This document shows positions 1-5,631 of a DNA stretch of 10,084 nucleotides, in pieces (position 1 is the stretch's first letter; each line of letters opens with the position of its first letter). Position numbers and translations under genes: made by a program. Where the stretch lies: assembly GCF_946479605.1 (NCBI RefSeq), contig NZ_CAMLGT010000136.1, forward strand, positions 1-10,084. Reading direction: 5' to 3'. The stretch is from an uncultured Lacibacter sp. (GTDB lineage Bacteria > Bacteroidota > Bacteroidia > Chitinophagales > Chitinophagaceae). The notes beneath the pieces were generated by a model that was not told the DNA's origin, did no database searches, and worked only from the letters and a program-made list of their open reading frames with translations.

Positions 1-350
1 TCCATGGAGGAAGTTTCTTTATGAACACAGTAGGTTTAACACTTTCTAATATCAGCTTTGGTTTAGTCTGTGCACTTGGTCTTGTTTTACGTCCTGTTAA
101 AAACCTGAAAAAGATACAATATCTACCTTATCGTACTATTTGTTTTATAGGCATTCATTCCTATTCTATTTATTTATGGCATTTAACTGTGAGAGATCAT
201 GTTTATAAATTACATCCCGACAAGTACGTTGTTTTCACAACATATATTTTATTATCTCTCACAATCGGAATAGTATTGTCATTTATTATTGAGCAACCAT
301 TCCAAAAATTAAAAGAAAGACTTTCCTTCTCAAAAAAGTTGTCGTATTAA
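1..350 (+). CDS. Acyltransferase 3 family membrane protein, C-terminal part (5' end outside window)
   Basis: The reading frame is open to the left edge (HGGSFF precedes the first Met at 21), so this is the last 115 residues of a longer gene and the ATG at 21 is internal. Three hydrophobic segments are visible: around the NTVGLTLSNISFGLVCALGL stretch, around ICFIGIHSYSIYLWHLTV, and around VFTTYILLSLTIGIVLSFII. The pattern G-x-HSYSIYLWHL followed by a last helix ending in EQPFQKLKE is the usual C-terminal end of the OafA/YrhL acyltransferase-3 family. These inner-membrane enzymes transfer acetyl or other acyl groups to surface polysaccharides or other envelope glycans. The acceptor cannot be told from this fragment. 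The stop codon overlaps the aroQ stop on the other strand; no terminator hairpin is visible. The family call is fairly sure; a role in capsule or O-antigen modification is inference. Confidence 0.8.
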   Translation, partial: HGGSFFMNTVGLTLSNISFGLVCALGLVLRPVKNLKKIQYLPYRTICFIGIHSYSIYLWHLTVRDHVYKLHPDKYVVFTTYILLSLTIGIVLSFIIEQPFQKLKERLSFSKKLSY

Positions 351-781
351 TTTTTTGCAGCACTGTCTAATAACCATTTTACCCCCAACTCATACCCCTT
401 CAACCCCAAACCAATAATACTGCCTGCAGCTTTTGCACTCACATGTGAAAGATGACGAAACTCTTCTCTTGCATGCACATTGGAAATATGCACTTCAACA
501 ACAGGAGTTGTAATTGCTGCAATAGCATCACCAATGGCAACTGAAGTGTGTGTGTAACCTCCGGGATTCATAATAATACCATCATACGAAAACCCAACAC
601 GTTGCAATTCGTTGATCAATTCCCCTTCCACATTACTTTGGAAATAATGAAATTCAACTTCAGGAAATTTCGCCTTCAGTTGTTCAAAATATTCTTCAAA
701 TGATTGACTGCCGTAAACACCCGGCTCACGCTTACCAAGCAAATTCAAATTAGGTCCGTTAATGATGGCGATCTTCTTCAT
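347..781 (-). CDS. aroQ: 3-dehydroquinate dehydratase, type II
   Basis: The 144-residue length is that of type II dehydroquinases, cytoplasmic dodecameric enzymes that convert 3-dehydroquinate to 3-dehydroshikimate in the shikimate pathway to aromatic amino acids. Diagnostic blocks are present: the N-terminal INGPNLNLLGKREP (residues 7-20), the lid/active-site tyrosine in VYGS (Tyr23) with Arg18, the substrate-binding NPGGYTHTSVA block (72-82, Asn72, His78), and EVHISNVHAREEFRH (96-110) with Glu96 and the catalytic His98. All key residues of the family are there, so it should be active. It is the last minus-strand gene of the cluster, 46 bp beyond carA, but a terminator hairpin lies between them and ends 11 bp before this start. 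It converges on the acyltransferase gene with a 2-3 bp overlap. Identification is essentially certain. Confidence 0.97.
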   Translation of the reverse strand: MKKIAIINGPNLNLLGKREPGVYGSQSFEEYFEQLKAKFPEVEFHYFQSNVEGELINELQRVGFSYDGIIMNPGGYTHTSVAIGDAIAAITTPVVEVHISNVHAREEFRHLSHVSAKAAGSIIGLGLKGYELGVKWLLDSAAKN

Positions 782-792
782 GGTATAAATAT

Positions 793-821
793 AAAAAAGC
801 CCCGACTATTTTTCGGGGCTT
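793..821 (-). terminator. Intrinsic terminator after carA, just before aroQ
   Basis: On the minus strand, AAGCCCCGA and TCGGGGCTT form a perfect 9-bp GC-rich stem (797-805 with 813-821) around a 7-nt loop, directly followed by a run of Ts (793-798). It lies 6 bp after the carA stop codon and 11 bp before the aroQ ATG. It therefore separates the two genes, yet leaves almost no room for a promoter between hairpin and start codon. Confidence 0.88.
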
Positions 822-827
822 CTGCTA

Positions 828-1949
828 TTAATTTAAACTTGCTTTGATCATGTTAATGAAATCGTCGAAAAGGTAACGGCTGTCGTGCGGACCAGGCGTA
901 CTTTCCGGATGATATTGTACCGAGAATGCAGGACGATCTTTCAAACGAATGCCTTCTATTGAATCATCATTCAGGTTCACATGTGTGATCTCAACATTCG
1001 TTGCTTTACGCACTGCTTCCGGATCAACACCAAAGCCGTGGTTCTGTGTAGTGATCTCACACAAACCTGTAACCAGGTTTTTCACCGGATGATTTAATCC
1101 ACGATGACCGTGATGCATTTTAAACGTAGTAATATTGTTTGCCAATGCCAGCAACTGGTGACCAAGACAGATACCGAAAGTTGGCTTTTTCTCATTAATG
1201 ATCGCTTTCACTGTTTCGATAGCATAGTCCATACTTGCAGGATCGCCGGGACCATTTGAAATAAAGTAGCCTGCGGGATTAAATGCTTTCAGCTCTTCAA
1301 TCTTTGTTTTTGCTGGGAATACTTTCAGGTAAGCACCACGATCTACCATGCATTGCAAAATGTTGAGCTTTGTACCAAAGTCCATCACAGCAATACGTAC
1401 AGGCGAATTTTCATCGCCCATGTTAAACGCTTCTGTTGTGCTTACAGTACTTGCTAATTCCAATCCCTCCATCGAAGGAACTTTTGCTAACTCTTCTTTC
1501 AGCTTTGCTTCATCCAGTATTTCAGATGAGATGATGCAGTTCATTGCACCTTTTGTACGCACATGCGTTACAAGCGCTCTTGTATCTACATCTTCAATTG
1601 AAACAATGTTTTGCTCTTCGAGATATTGCTGTAACGATTTATCGGCAGTATAACGAGAGAACCGATCTTCCAGGTTACGGCCGATCAATCCTTTGATCTT
1701 TACACTGTTGCTTTCTACATCTTTTTCATACGTACCATAGTTGCCCGTGTGTACATTGTTCATAATAACAATCTGGCCGGTATAACTCGGATCGGTAAAT
1801 ACCTCCTGGTAACCGGTCATTCCTGTATTAAAACAAATTTCGCCGGTAGTCGTACCAATTTTACCGAATGCTTTACCATAAAATACATTGCCATCTTCCA
1901 ACATCAGAATGGCTGTTTGCGTTCCTGTAGGCTTATGTGGTTGTGTCAT
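828..1949 (-). CDS. carA: Carbamoyl-phosphate synthase small (glutaminase) subunit
   Basis: This subunit hydrolyses glutamine and passes ammonia to the large subunit CarB, giving carbamoyl phosphate for pyrimidine and arginine synthesis. Translated from 1949 it has 373 residues, the usual length. The N-terminal CPSase small-chain domain begins at TAILMLEDGNVFYGKAFG (residues 12-29). The C-terminal class I glutamine amidotransferase domain (about 184-370) carries the nucleophile Cys261 in FGICLGHQLLALA and the dyad His347/Glu349 in QYHPES, with the SNGPGDP loop at 231-237. An in-frame start at 1982 would add 11 hydrophobic residues encoded by the terminator of rplQ, so I rejected it. carB is not in the window, so carA is not next to its partner. 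It follows rplQ, an arrangement I recall from other Bacteroidota. Whether it is read through from rplQ or has its own promoter is open. Confidence 0.97.
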   Translation of the reverse strand: MTQPHKPTGTQTAILMLEDGNVFYGKAFGKIGTTTGEICFNTGMTGYQEVFTDPSYTGQIVIMNNVHTGNYGTYEKDVESNSVKIKGLIGRNLEDRFSRYTADKSLQQYLEEQNIVSIEDVDTRALVTHVRTKGAMNCIISSEILDEAKLKEELAKVPSMEGLELASTVSTTEAFNMGDENSPVRIAVMDFGTKLNILQCMVDRGAYLKVFPAKTKIEELKAFNPAGYFISNGPGDPASMDYAIETVKAIINEKKPTFGICLGHQLLALANNITTFKMHHGHRGLNHPVKNLVTGLCEITTQNHGFGVDPEAVRKATNVEITHVNLNDDSIEGIRLKDRPAFSVQYHPESTPGPHDSRYLFDDFINMIKASLN

Positions 1950-1958
1950 AATTAAGTA

Positions 1959-1966
1959 CAAAAATA
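1959..1966 (-). promoter_or_regulatory. Possible -7 box for carA inside the terminator tail
   Basis: The minus-strand sequence TATTTTTG fits the Bacteroidota -7 consensus TAnnTTTG exactly and ends 9 bp before the carA ATG. No TTG or TTTG is found 17-23 bp upstream; the nearest TTTG is 13 bp away. The match lies in a T-rich terminator tail, where such matches arise easily. If it is a promoter the transcript would be nearly leaderless. Confidence 0.25.
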
Positions 1967-1995
1967 AAAGAGGCAGAACCAAATGGCCTGCCTCT
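1960..1995 (-). terminator. Intrinsic terminator after rplQ, just before carA
   Basis: On the minus strand AGAGGCAG (1988-1995) pairs perfectly with CTGCCTCT (1969-1976), and CC/GG inside the loop can add two more pairs. A T-rich tail, TTTATTTTTG, follows directly. It lies 26 bp after the rplQ stop and its tail ends 10 bp before the carA start. Confidence 0.85.
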
Positions 1996-2021
1996 CTATC
2001 AGAAAATTTTCAACATTTAAA

Positions 2022-2522
2022 TTACTCAGCTGATTTCTCTTCTGTAGTTTCAGCAGGAGCAGCAGCTTCATCAGCCTTTGCTTCAGCTTTTTTCTTCGCA
2101 CCACCGGCACGACGGGTTTTCTTAGCAGGAGCAGCAGCTTCGCCTTTACCTTTACCGTAGATTTCGTTGAAATCAACCAGTTCAATCATTGCTTTTTCTG
2201 CGTTATCACCTGAACGAATACCAAGTTTCAGAATGCGAGTGTAACCACCGGGGCGGCTTGCAACTTTTTCAGCAACTGTGCTAAACAATTCAGCAACTGC
2301 TTCTTTGTTTTGTAAGTAACTGAACACAACACGACGGCTGTGAGTAGAGTTGTCTTTTGCCTTTGTAATCAATGGCTCGATCCATGTACGTAAAGACTTT
2401 GCCTTTGTTAAAGTAGTAACAATACGCTTGTGTTGAATCAGCTCAATTGCGAGGTTGGTCAGTAACGCGTTTCTGTGAGAATCGGTACGTCCCAAATTTT
2501 TGATTTTGTCTCCGTGACGCAT
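2022..2522 (-). CDS. rplQ: 50S ribosomal protein L17
   Basis: L17 is a large-subunit protein near the exit tunnel. The core is clear: [24 protein letters not shown] at the N-terminus, IVTTLTKAK at 34-42, and the end block [10 protein letters not shown] (92-101) with AMIELVDF (111-118). The protein has 166 residues against about 120 for a minimal L17. The extra part, residues 123-166, is low-complexity: first basic ([12 protein letters not shown]) and then acidic ([17 protein letters not shown]). Such tails occur on L17 of other Bacteroidota, so this is not a fusion artefact. The gene is 95 bp downstream of rpoA, past a terminator hairpin and a leader hairpin, and is followed by its own terminator. 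The start MRHG is the universal one. Identification is certain; the function of the tail is unknown. Confidence 0.98.
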   Translation of the reverse strand: MRHGDKIKNLGRTDSHRNALLTNLAIELIQHKRIVTTLTKAKSLRTWIEPLITKAKDNSTHSRRVVFSYLQNKEAVAELFSTVAEKVASRPGGYTRILKLGIRSGDNAEKAMIELVDFNEIYGKGKGEAAAPAKKTRRAGGAKKKAEAKADEAAAPAETTEEKSAE

Positions 2523-2569
2523 GACATTTAAATTTTAGAATCTTGTACCGTGTCAGGAATTACAAGATT
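2522..2569 (-). promoter_or_regulatory. Structured rplQ leader: 9-bp hairpin with possible loop-to-start pseudoknot
   Basis: On the minus strand AATCTTGTA (2561-2569) pairs perfectly with TACAAGATT (2539-2547) around a 13-nt loop. The loop holds TGACA (2551-2555), which is complementary to TGTCA at 2522-2526, whose last A is the A of the rplQ ATG. There is no T-run after the hairpin, so it is not a terminator. The geometry (9-bp stem, 5-bp second helix, linkers of 5, 3 and 12 nt) would allow an H-type pseudoknot that masks the start. The hairpin is directly visible; the pseudoknot is a 5-bp match and could be chance. Confidence 0.45.
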
Positions 2570-2575
2570 ATGTTT

Positions 2576-2610
2576 AAAAAAATAGTCAGCCGCACAAGTG
2601 CAGCTGACTA
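2576..2610 (-). terminator. Intrinsic terminator after rpoA, before rplQ
   Basis: On the minus strand TAGTCAGC (2603-2610) and GCTGACTA (2583-2590) form a perfect 8-bp stem. Inside it GCAC/GTGC extends the helix past one mismatch. Seven Ts follow at once (2576-2582). It begins 7 bp after the rpoA stop codon. Confidence 0.9.
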
Positions 2611-2617
2611 AAAGATA

Positions 2618-3616
2618 TTAATCAATATTATCTAATCCCATTTTGTGAAGATCCATACCAAAGTGTAAGCCTCTTTCGCCTAACACCTGCTCAATTTCAG
2701 CCAATGATTTTTGACCGAAGTTGCGGAACTTCATCAAATCTTCCTGCTCGTACTGAACCAGTTCACTTAATGAATTGATCTTCGCAGCTTTCAAACAGTT
2801 GAAGGCACGTACTGAAAGATCGAGATCTTCCAAGGGAGTCTTCAATACCTTGCGCAGTTGCAGCATTTGTTCATCAACTACATCTTCTTTCTTCTCTTCC
2901 TTATTATCAAACGTGATGTTTTCATCCGTAATGATCATGAGGTGTTGAATAAGAATGCGGCTTGCTTGTTTTACTGCTTCTTCAGGATGAATAGTACCAT
3001 CTGTAACAACTTCCATCACCAGCTTTTCGAAGTCAGTGCGTTGTTCCACACGTGTGTTCTCAATAGAATACTTCACGTTCTTAATTGGAGTGAAGATAGA
3101 ATCCGTTGCGATGTAACCAAATGGTGCATCTTTCGGTTTGTTATCATCAGATGGAACATAACCACGGCCTTTTGCAATATTGATTTCAATATCAAGCTTT
3201 GCGCTTGGGTCCATGGTACAGATGAGTAACTCAGGGTTCATTACTTCGAACGTCTGCGTTCCTTCACCAATATTTGCTGCAGTGAATTCTGTTTTATTTT
3301 TCAGGCTCAGTGTAATCTTCTCATGAGCTACATCATGATCCACTTTCTTCTTGAAACGAACCTGCTTTAAGTTAAGGATGATTTCCACTACGTCTTCGCT
3401 GATACCTTTTACAGTTGCAAACTCGTGGTCGGCGCCTTCGATTTTAATACCGGTAATAGCGTAACCTTCCAAAGAGTTGAGCAACACACGGCGCAAAGCA
3501 TTACCAATGGTAACACCATAGCCAGGCTCAAGCGGACGGAATTCAAATTGAGCTTCAAAATCAGTTGCTTTCTGAAGAACAATTTTGTCGGGTTTTACGA
3601 AATTCAAAATAGCCAT
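2618..3616 (-). CDS. rpoA: DNA-directed RNA polymerase subunit alpha
   Basis: Alpha dimerises to start assembly of RNA polymerase and contacts activators and upstream DNA. All 332 residues are present. The N-terminal domain (about 1-235) has the dimerisation block PGYGVTIGNALRRVLLNSLE (31-50) and the VEQRTDFEKLVMEVVTDG block (190-207). A short charged linker, KEEKKEDVVDEQ (239-250), leads to the C-terminal helix-hairpin-helix domain with DLSVRAFNCLK (266-276), where Arg270 matches the DNA-contacting arginine of E. coli alpha, and NFGQKSL (299-305). It lies 113 bp downstream of rpsD, the only junction in the rpsM-to-aroQ stretch without a T-tailed hairpin, so rpsD-rpoA cotranscription is likely. 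It is followed by a strong terminator before rplQ. Identification is certain. Confidence 0.99.
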   Translation of the reverse strand: MAILNFVKPDKIVLQKATDFEAQFEFRPLEPGYGVTIGNALRRVLLNSLEGYAITGIKIEGADHEFATVKGISEDVVEIILNLKQVRFKKKVDHDVAHEKITLSLKNKTEFTAANIGEGTQTFEVMNPELLICTMDPSAKLDIEINIAKGRGYVPSDDNKPKDAPFGYIATDSIFTPIKNVKYSIENTRVEQRTDFEKLVMEVVTDGTIHPEEAVKQASRILIQHLMIITDENITFDNKEEKKEDVVDEQMLQLRKVLKTPLEDLDLSVRAFNCLKAAKINSLSELVQYEQEDLMKFRNFGQKSLAEIEQVLGERGLHFGMDLHKMGLDNID

Positions 3617-3656
3617 ATTGAAGTTTCTGTTTTACATTTTTGTAATCGGCTGTTAG

Positions 3657-3726
3657 GCCTTGATTGGGCTGCTGTTGCGTCGCACTCTTGTACTTCTGTA
3701 ACTGCAATGAGCAAATTGCTCAAGGC
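3657..3726 (-). other. Inverted repeats in the rpsD-rpoA spacer, no T-tract
   Basis: On the minus strand TGAGCAA and TTGCTCA (3708-3722) form a 7+7 palindrome with a 1-nt centre, better drawn as a 5-bp stem with a 5-nt loop. GCCTTGA (3720-3726) is also complementary to TCAAGGC (3657-3663), about 56 nt further on, enclosing the first hairpin. A small TTACA/TGTAA hairpin at 3632-3645 lies closer to rpoA. No poly-T run follows any of them, so I do not call a terminator. They may be leader structure of rpoA or chance. Confidence 0.3.
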
Positions 3727-3729
3727 TTA

Positions 3730-4335
3730 TTACTTGCTGTACAATTCCACAATCAGTTGTTCCTTGATGTTTTCAGGAACACTTTCACGTTCTGGGAAAG
3801 CAATGAATGTACCTTTCATTTCAGCTTCGTTGTAATCAATCCAGTTGAACTTAGGATTCTTTCCCTTGATCTGGCTTGTTACAGAAGTATTATCCTTGCT
3901 CTTATCTTTCAGGCTCACAATGTCGCCTGGTTTGAGTTGGAAAGAAGGAACGTTCACTACGATACCGTTAACTGTAACATGTTTGTGGCTTACGAGCTGG
4001 CGTGCAGCAGGACGGCTTGGAGCAATACCTAAACGATAGATAGTGTTATCCAAACGTGCTTCGAGAAGGCGGATCAGGTTTTCACCGGTTACACCTTTCA
4101 AACGTGCAGCTTCTTCAAATGTTCTACGGAATTGCTTCTCTAATACACCGTACGTGTATTTAGCTTTTTGTTTTTCACGCAGCTGTAAAGCGTATTCACC
4201 TAAAGTTTTACGTTTACGTTGTGCGCCATGTTGGCCTGGAGGGTTACTGTTTTTACCCAACCATTTACCATTTCCGAGGATTGGCTCACCGAAAATACGG
4301 GAGATCTTGGTCTTTGGACCAGTGTAACGTGCCAT
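3730..4335 (-). CDS. rpsD: 30S ribosomal protein S4 (zinc-free form)
   Basis: S4 binds 16S rRNA early in small-subunit assembly and in many bacteria represses its own operon by binding a structured mRNA leader. The 201-residue protein has the N-terminal MARYTGPKTKISRIFG, the NPPGQHG block (31-37), and the S4 RNA-binding domain from about residue 90 (RLDNTIYRLG at 94-103, RQLVSHKHVTVNG at 112-124). The protein has no cysteine at all, so it is the C-minus form without the N-terminal zinc-binding cysteines. It sits between rpsK (153 bp upstream, with a terminator hairpin) and rpoA (113 bp downstream). Its own leader carries two interleaved stems, described separately, which suggests translational autocontrol by S4; that is inference. 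Identification is certain. Confidence 0.99.
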   Translation of the reverse strand: MARYTGPKTKISRIFGEPILGNGKWLGKNSNPPGQHGAQRKRKTLGEYALQLREKQKAKYTYGVLEKQFRRTFEEAARLKGVTGENLIRLLEARLDNTIYRLGIAPSRPAARQLVSHKHVTVNGIVVNVPSFQLKPGDIVSLKDKSKDNTSVTSQIKGKNPKFNWIDYNEAEMKGTFIAFPERESVPENIKEQLIVELYSK

Positions 4336-4350
4336 AGTTTTTATTCATTT

Positions 4351-4407
4351 ACGCTTTTTTGTACCGGTTCTCTCATCAGTAAAAGCGTTAAAAATTAATG
4401 AGGAACC
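4351..4407 (-). promoter_or_regulatory. Candidate pseudoknot in the rpsD leader (possible S4 autoregulatory element)
   Basis: On the minus-strand RNA, stem A pairs GGTTCCTCATTA (4396-4407) with TGATGAGAGAACC (4366-4378): 12 pairs including one G-U and one bulged A at 4371. Stem B pairs ACGCTTTT (4381-4388) perfectly with AAAAGCGT (4351-4358). The order is A5', B5', A3', B3', with linkers of 7, 2 and 7 nt. This is the arrangement of an H-type pseudoknot, or of two mutually exclusive hairpins. Stem B ends 15 nt before the rpsD ATG, so it could control ribosome access. No T-run follows stem A, so it is not a simple terminator. Base pairing is read directly; function is inferred from the position before the S4 gene. 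Confidence 0.55.
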
Positions 4408-4448
4408 CTTTAATAAAATGAATGAATCTTGGCGATTCAAATATGTCT

Positions 4449-4486
4449 AAAAGCTATCAGCCAATAGTTGTTAACTGATAGCTTTT
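4449..4486 (-). terminator. Terminator-like hairpin after rpsK, before rpsD
   Basis: A perfect 12-bp inverted repeat, AAAAGCTATCAG (4449-4460) and CTGATAGCTTTT (4475-4486), with a 14-nt loop. It starts 2 bp after the rpsK stop codon. The T-run on the minus strand is only four Ts and is part of the stem, and the symmetry would let it act on either strand. It lies inside the alpha operon. Confidence 0.75.
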
Positions 4487-4488
4487 TA

Positions 4489-4893
4489 TTAAACTCTTCT
4501 CTTTTTAGGAGGACGACAACCGTTGTGTGGTAAAGGAGTAACGTCTTTGATCATTGCTACTTCAATACCTGATTGTGATAAAGCACGGATAGCGCTTTCA
4601 CGACCAGAACCTGGCCCTTTTACAAACACGTCAACACGCTTAACACCTGCATCAAAAGCAACTTTCGCAGCTTCTGCAGATGCTACCTGTGCAGCATAAG
4701 GAGTGTTTTTCTTAGAACCTTTGAAGCCCATTTTACCGGCGCTGCTCCAGGAAATAACCTGTCCTTGTTTGTTTGTTAAACTGATAATGATGTTGTTGAA
4801 TGTTGCGCTGATGTGTGCATCACCGTGTGCATCAACTTTTACAACTCTTTTTTTGGCGGCTGCTTTAGCGCTCACCTGTTGTGCTTTTGCCAT
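4489..4893 (-). CDS. rpsK: 30S ribosomal protein S11
   Basis: S11 is on the platform of the small subunit and helps form the mRNA exit site. The 134-residue protein carries the family blocks [15 protein letters not shown] (27-41), [21 protein letters not shown] (49-69), [15 protein letters not shown] (92-106) and the C-terminal [11 protein letters not shown]. The first 17 residues ([15 protein letters not shown]) are a short basic extension, common in S11. The MAKAQQ start is clear and no Shine-Dalgarno sequence stands out. The gene is 165 bp downstream of rpsM, past a terminator hairpin and another inverted repeat, a long gap for ribosomal protein genes that usually lie nearly end to end. 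It is followed at once by a 12-bp hairpin. Identification is certain. Confidence 0.99.
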   Translation of the reverse strand: MAKAQQVSAKAAAKKRVVKVDAHGDAHISATFNNIIISLTNKQGQVISWSSAGKMGFKGSKKNTPYAAQVASAEAAKVAFDAGVKRVDVFVKGPGSGRESAIRALSQSGIEVAMIKDVTPLPHNGCRPPKKRRV

Positions 4894-4946
4894 AATTGAA
4901 AACCTGAGGTAATCTTTTGTTTAAAATAATCCTGTTTCAACAAGAC

Positions 4947-4990
4947 CAGGTCAACGCTCCATCTACACCGGGATATCTGCTGTTAACCTG
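4947..4990 (-). promoter_or_regulatory. Inverted repeat in the rpsK leader
   Basis: On the minus-strand RNA CAGGTTAAC (4982-4990) pairs with GTTGACCTG (4947-4955) over 9 bp with one G-U. The 26-nt loop may hold a small inner hairpin. It sits between the terminator after rpsM and the rpsK start, 53 bp before the ATG, and no T-run follows. It could be an rpsK leader structure; the long loop makes this uncertain. Confidence 0.3.
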
Positions 4991-5007
4991 TAAGAACTGG
5001 TGTATAT

Positions 5008-5049
5008 AAAAAAACCGCAAGCTCAAAGCTTAATGCTCTGAGCTCGTGG
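5008..5049 (-). terminator. Intrinsic terminator after rpsM, before rpsK
   Basis: On the minus strand CCACGAGCTCA (5039-5049) pairs with TGAGCTTGCGG (5015-5025) over 11 positions with one A-C mismatch and one G-U. An inner AGC/GCT pairing shortens the loop. Seven Ts (5008-5014) follow directly. It starts 9 bp after the rpsM stop. Confidence 0.82.
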
Positions 5050-5058
5050 CTGATTTTA

Positions 5059-5439
5059 TTACTTCTTAGTTGCCTTCTTCTTACCTGCAACCGTTTTACG
5101 TTTACCCTTACGTGTGCGGCTGTTTGTTTTCGTACGCTGACCACGAACTGGTAATCCTTTACGGTGACGTAAGCCACGGTAGCAAGCGATATCAAGCAAA
5201 CGCTTGATGCTCATTTGCACTTCACTACGCAGTTGACCTTCTACCTTAAACTCATTAGTAATGATGTTACGGATAGCATTCAACTCATCATCATTCCATG
5301 AATGAACTTTCTTGTTAACATCAATACCTGCCTTGTCTAAAATGTATTTGGCAGTAGCGGGACCAATACCATAGATATAGGTAAGTCCTATTTCGCCTCT
5401 TTTGTTTTTTGGTAAATCTACACCGGCAATACGAGCCAT
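5059..5439 (-). CDS. rpsM: 30S ribosomal protein S13
   Basis: S13 lies in the small-subunit head and touches the P-site tRNA and the large subunit. The 126-residue sequence has the N-terminal [26 protein letters not shown], the helix-two-turn-helix region around 12-60, the [34 protein letters not shown] block (70-103), and a basic tail ending KKATKK that reaches the tRNA sites. It is 67 bp downstream of rpmJ; that spacer carries a heptamer repeat and no terminator. It is followed by a strong terminator 9 bp beyond its stop, so rpsK and later genes must be reached by read-through or a separate promoter. Identification is certain. Confidence 0.99.
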   Translation of the reverse strand: MARIAGVDLPKNKRGEIGLTYIYGIGPATAKYILDKAGIDVNKKVHSWNDDELNAIRNIITNEFKVEGQLRSEVQMSIKRLLDIACYRGLRHRKGLPVRGQRTKTNSRTRKGKRKTVAGKKKATKK

Positions 5440-5473
5440 AACTTATCGGTTATTTTTTGATTGTTGTTTGTTT

Positions 5474-5501
5474 AATTGGCAATTGCAAATTGACAATTGG
5501 C
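5474..5501. repeat. Four tandem AATTGNN heptamers between rpmJ and rpsM
   Basis: AATTGGC, AATTGCA, AATTGAC and AATTGGC stand head to tail without a gap, 34 bp upstream of the rpsM start. Overlapping CAATTG palindromes at 5480-5485 and 5494-5499 could pair as a weak 6-bp stem. No T-run follows on the minus strand. Short repeats of this type are scattered in spacers of some Bacteroidota genomes (from memory). Confidence 0.7.
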
Positions 5502-5506
5502 AAAAA

Positions 5507-5623
5507 TTATCCCTGACGTTGCTTGAAGCGGGGATTCTTTTTGTTAATTACATACAGCCTGCCTTTTCTGCGAACAATTTTGCAGTCGGCGCTACGCTTT
5601 TTGATGGATGCTCTAACTTTCAT
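5507..5623 (-). CDS. rpmJ: 50S ribosomal protein L36 (zinc-free form)
   Basis: This 38-residue gene reads [17 protein letters not shown] at its start and ends NPRFKQRQG, both hallmarks of L36, a small protein bound to 23S rRNA at the base of the L7/L12 stalk. Compared with the zinc-binding form (Cys11, Cys14, Cys27, His33), only Cys14 remains; the other positions are Ser11, Asn27 and Phe33, so it cannot bind zinc in the usual way. This C-minus form is what I expect for Bacteroidota. It lies between infA (70 bp upstream) and rpsM (67 bp downstream), the classic position. No terminator is seen on either side, so these three genes probably share a transcript from the infA promoter. Identification is certain. 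Confidence 0.98.
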   Translation of the reverse strand: MKVRASIKKRSADCKIVRRKGRLYVINKKNPRFKQRQG

Positions 5624-5631
5624 TTTCTTAA

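Noticed and set aside
1348..1653. Plus-strand frames opposite carA, rpoA, rpsD, rpsK and the permeases
   Set aside because: All lie antisense to conserved genes, have no family features and no start signals.
828..1982. carA start at 1982
   Set aside because: It would encode MVLPLLFLYLI from the terminator of rplQ; the start at 1949 gives the usual CarA length.
1952..2185. Minus-strand 77-residue frame rich in Leu and Lys
   Set aside because: It is an out-of-frame reading of the Ala/Lys-rich tail of rplQ plus the terminator.
2518..2569. TAATCTTG in the rplQ leader as a -7 promoter box
   Set aside because: One mismatch to the consensus, and the nearest TTG upstream is 24 bp away; it is also the arm of the leader hairpin.
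3708..3722. Palindrome after rpsD as a terminator
   Set aside because: The sequence after it on the minus strand (TTGCAG) has no T-tract, unlike the other junctions.
4983..5195. Minus-strand 70-residue frame overlapping the end of rpsM
   Set aside because: It is an out-of-frame shadow of the basic S13 tail running into the terminator.
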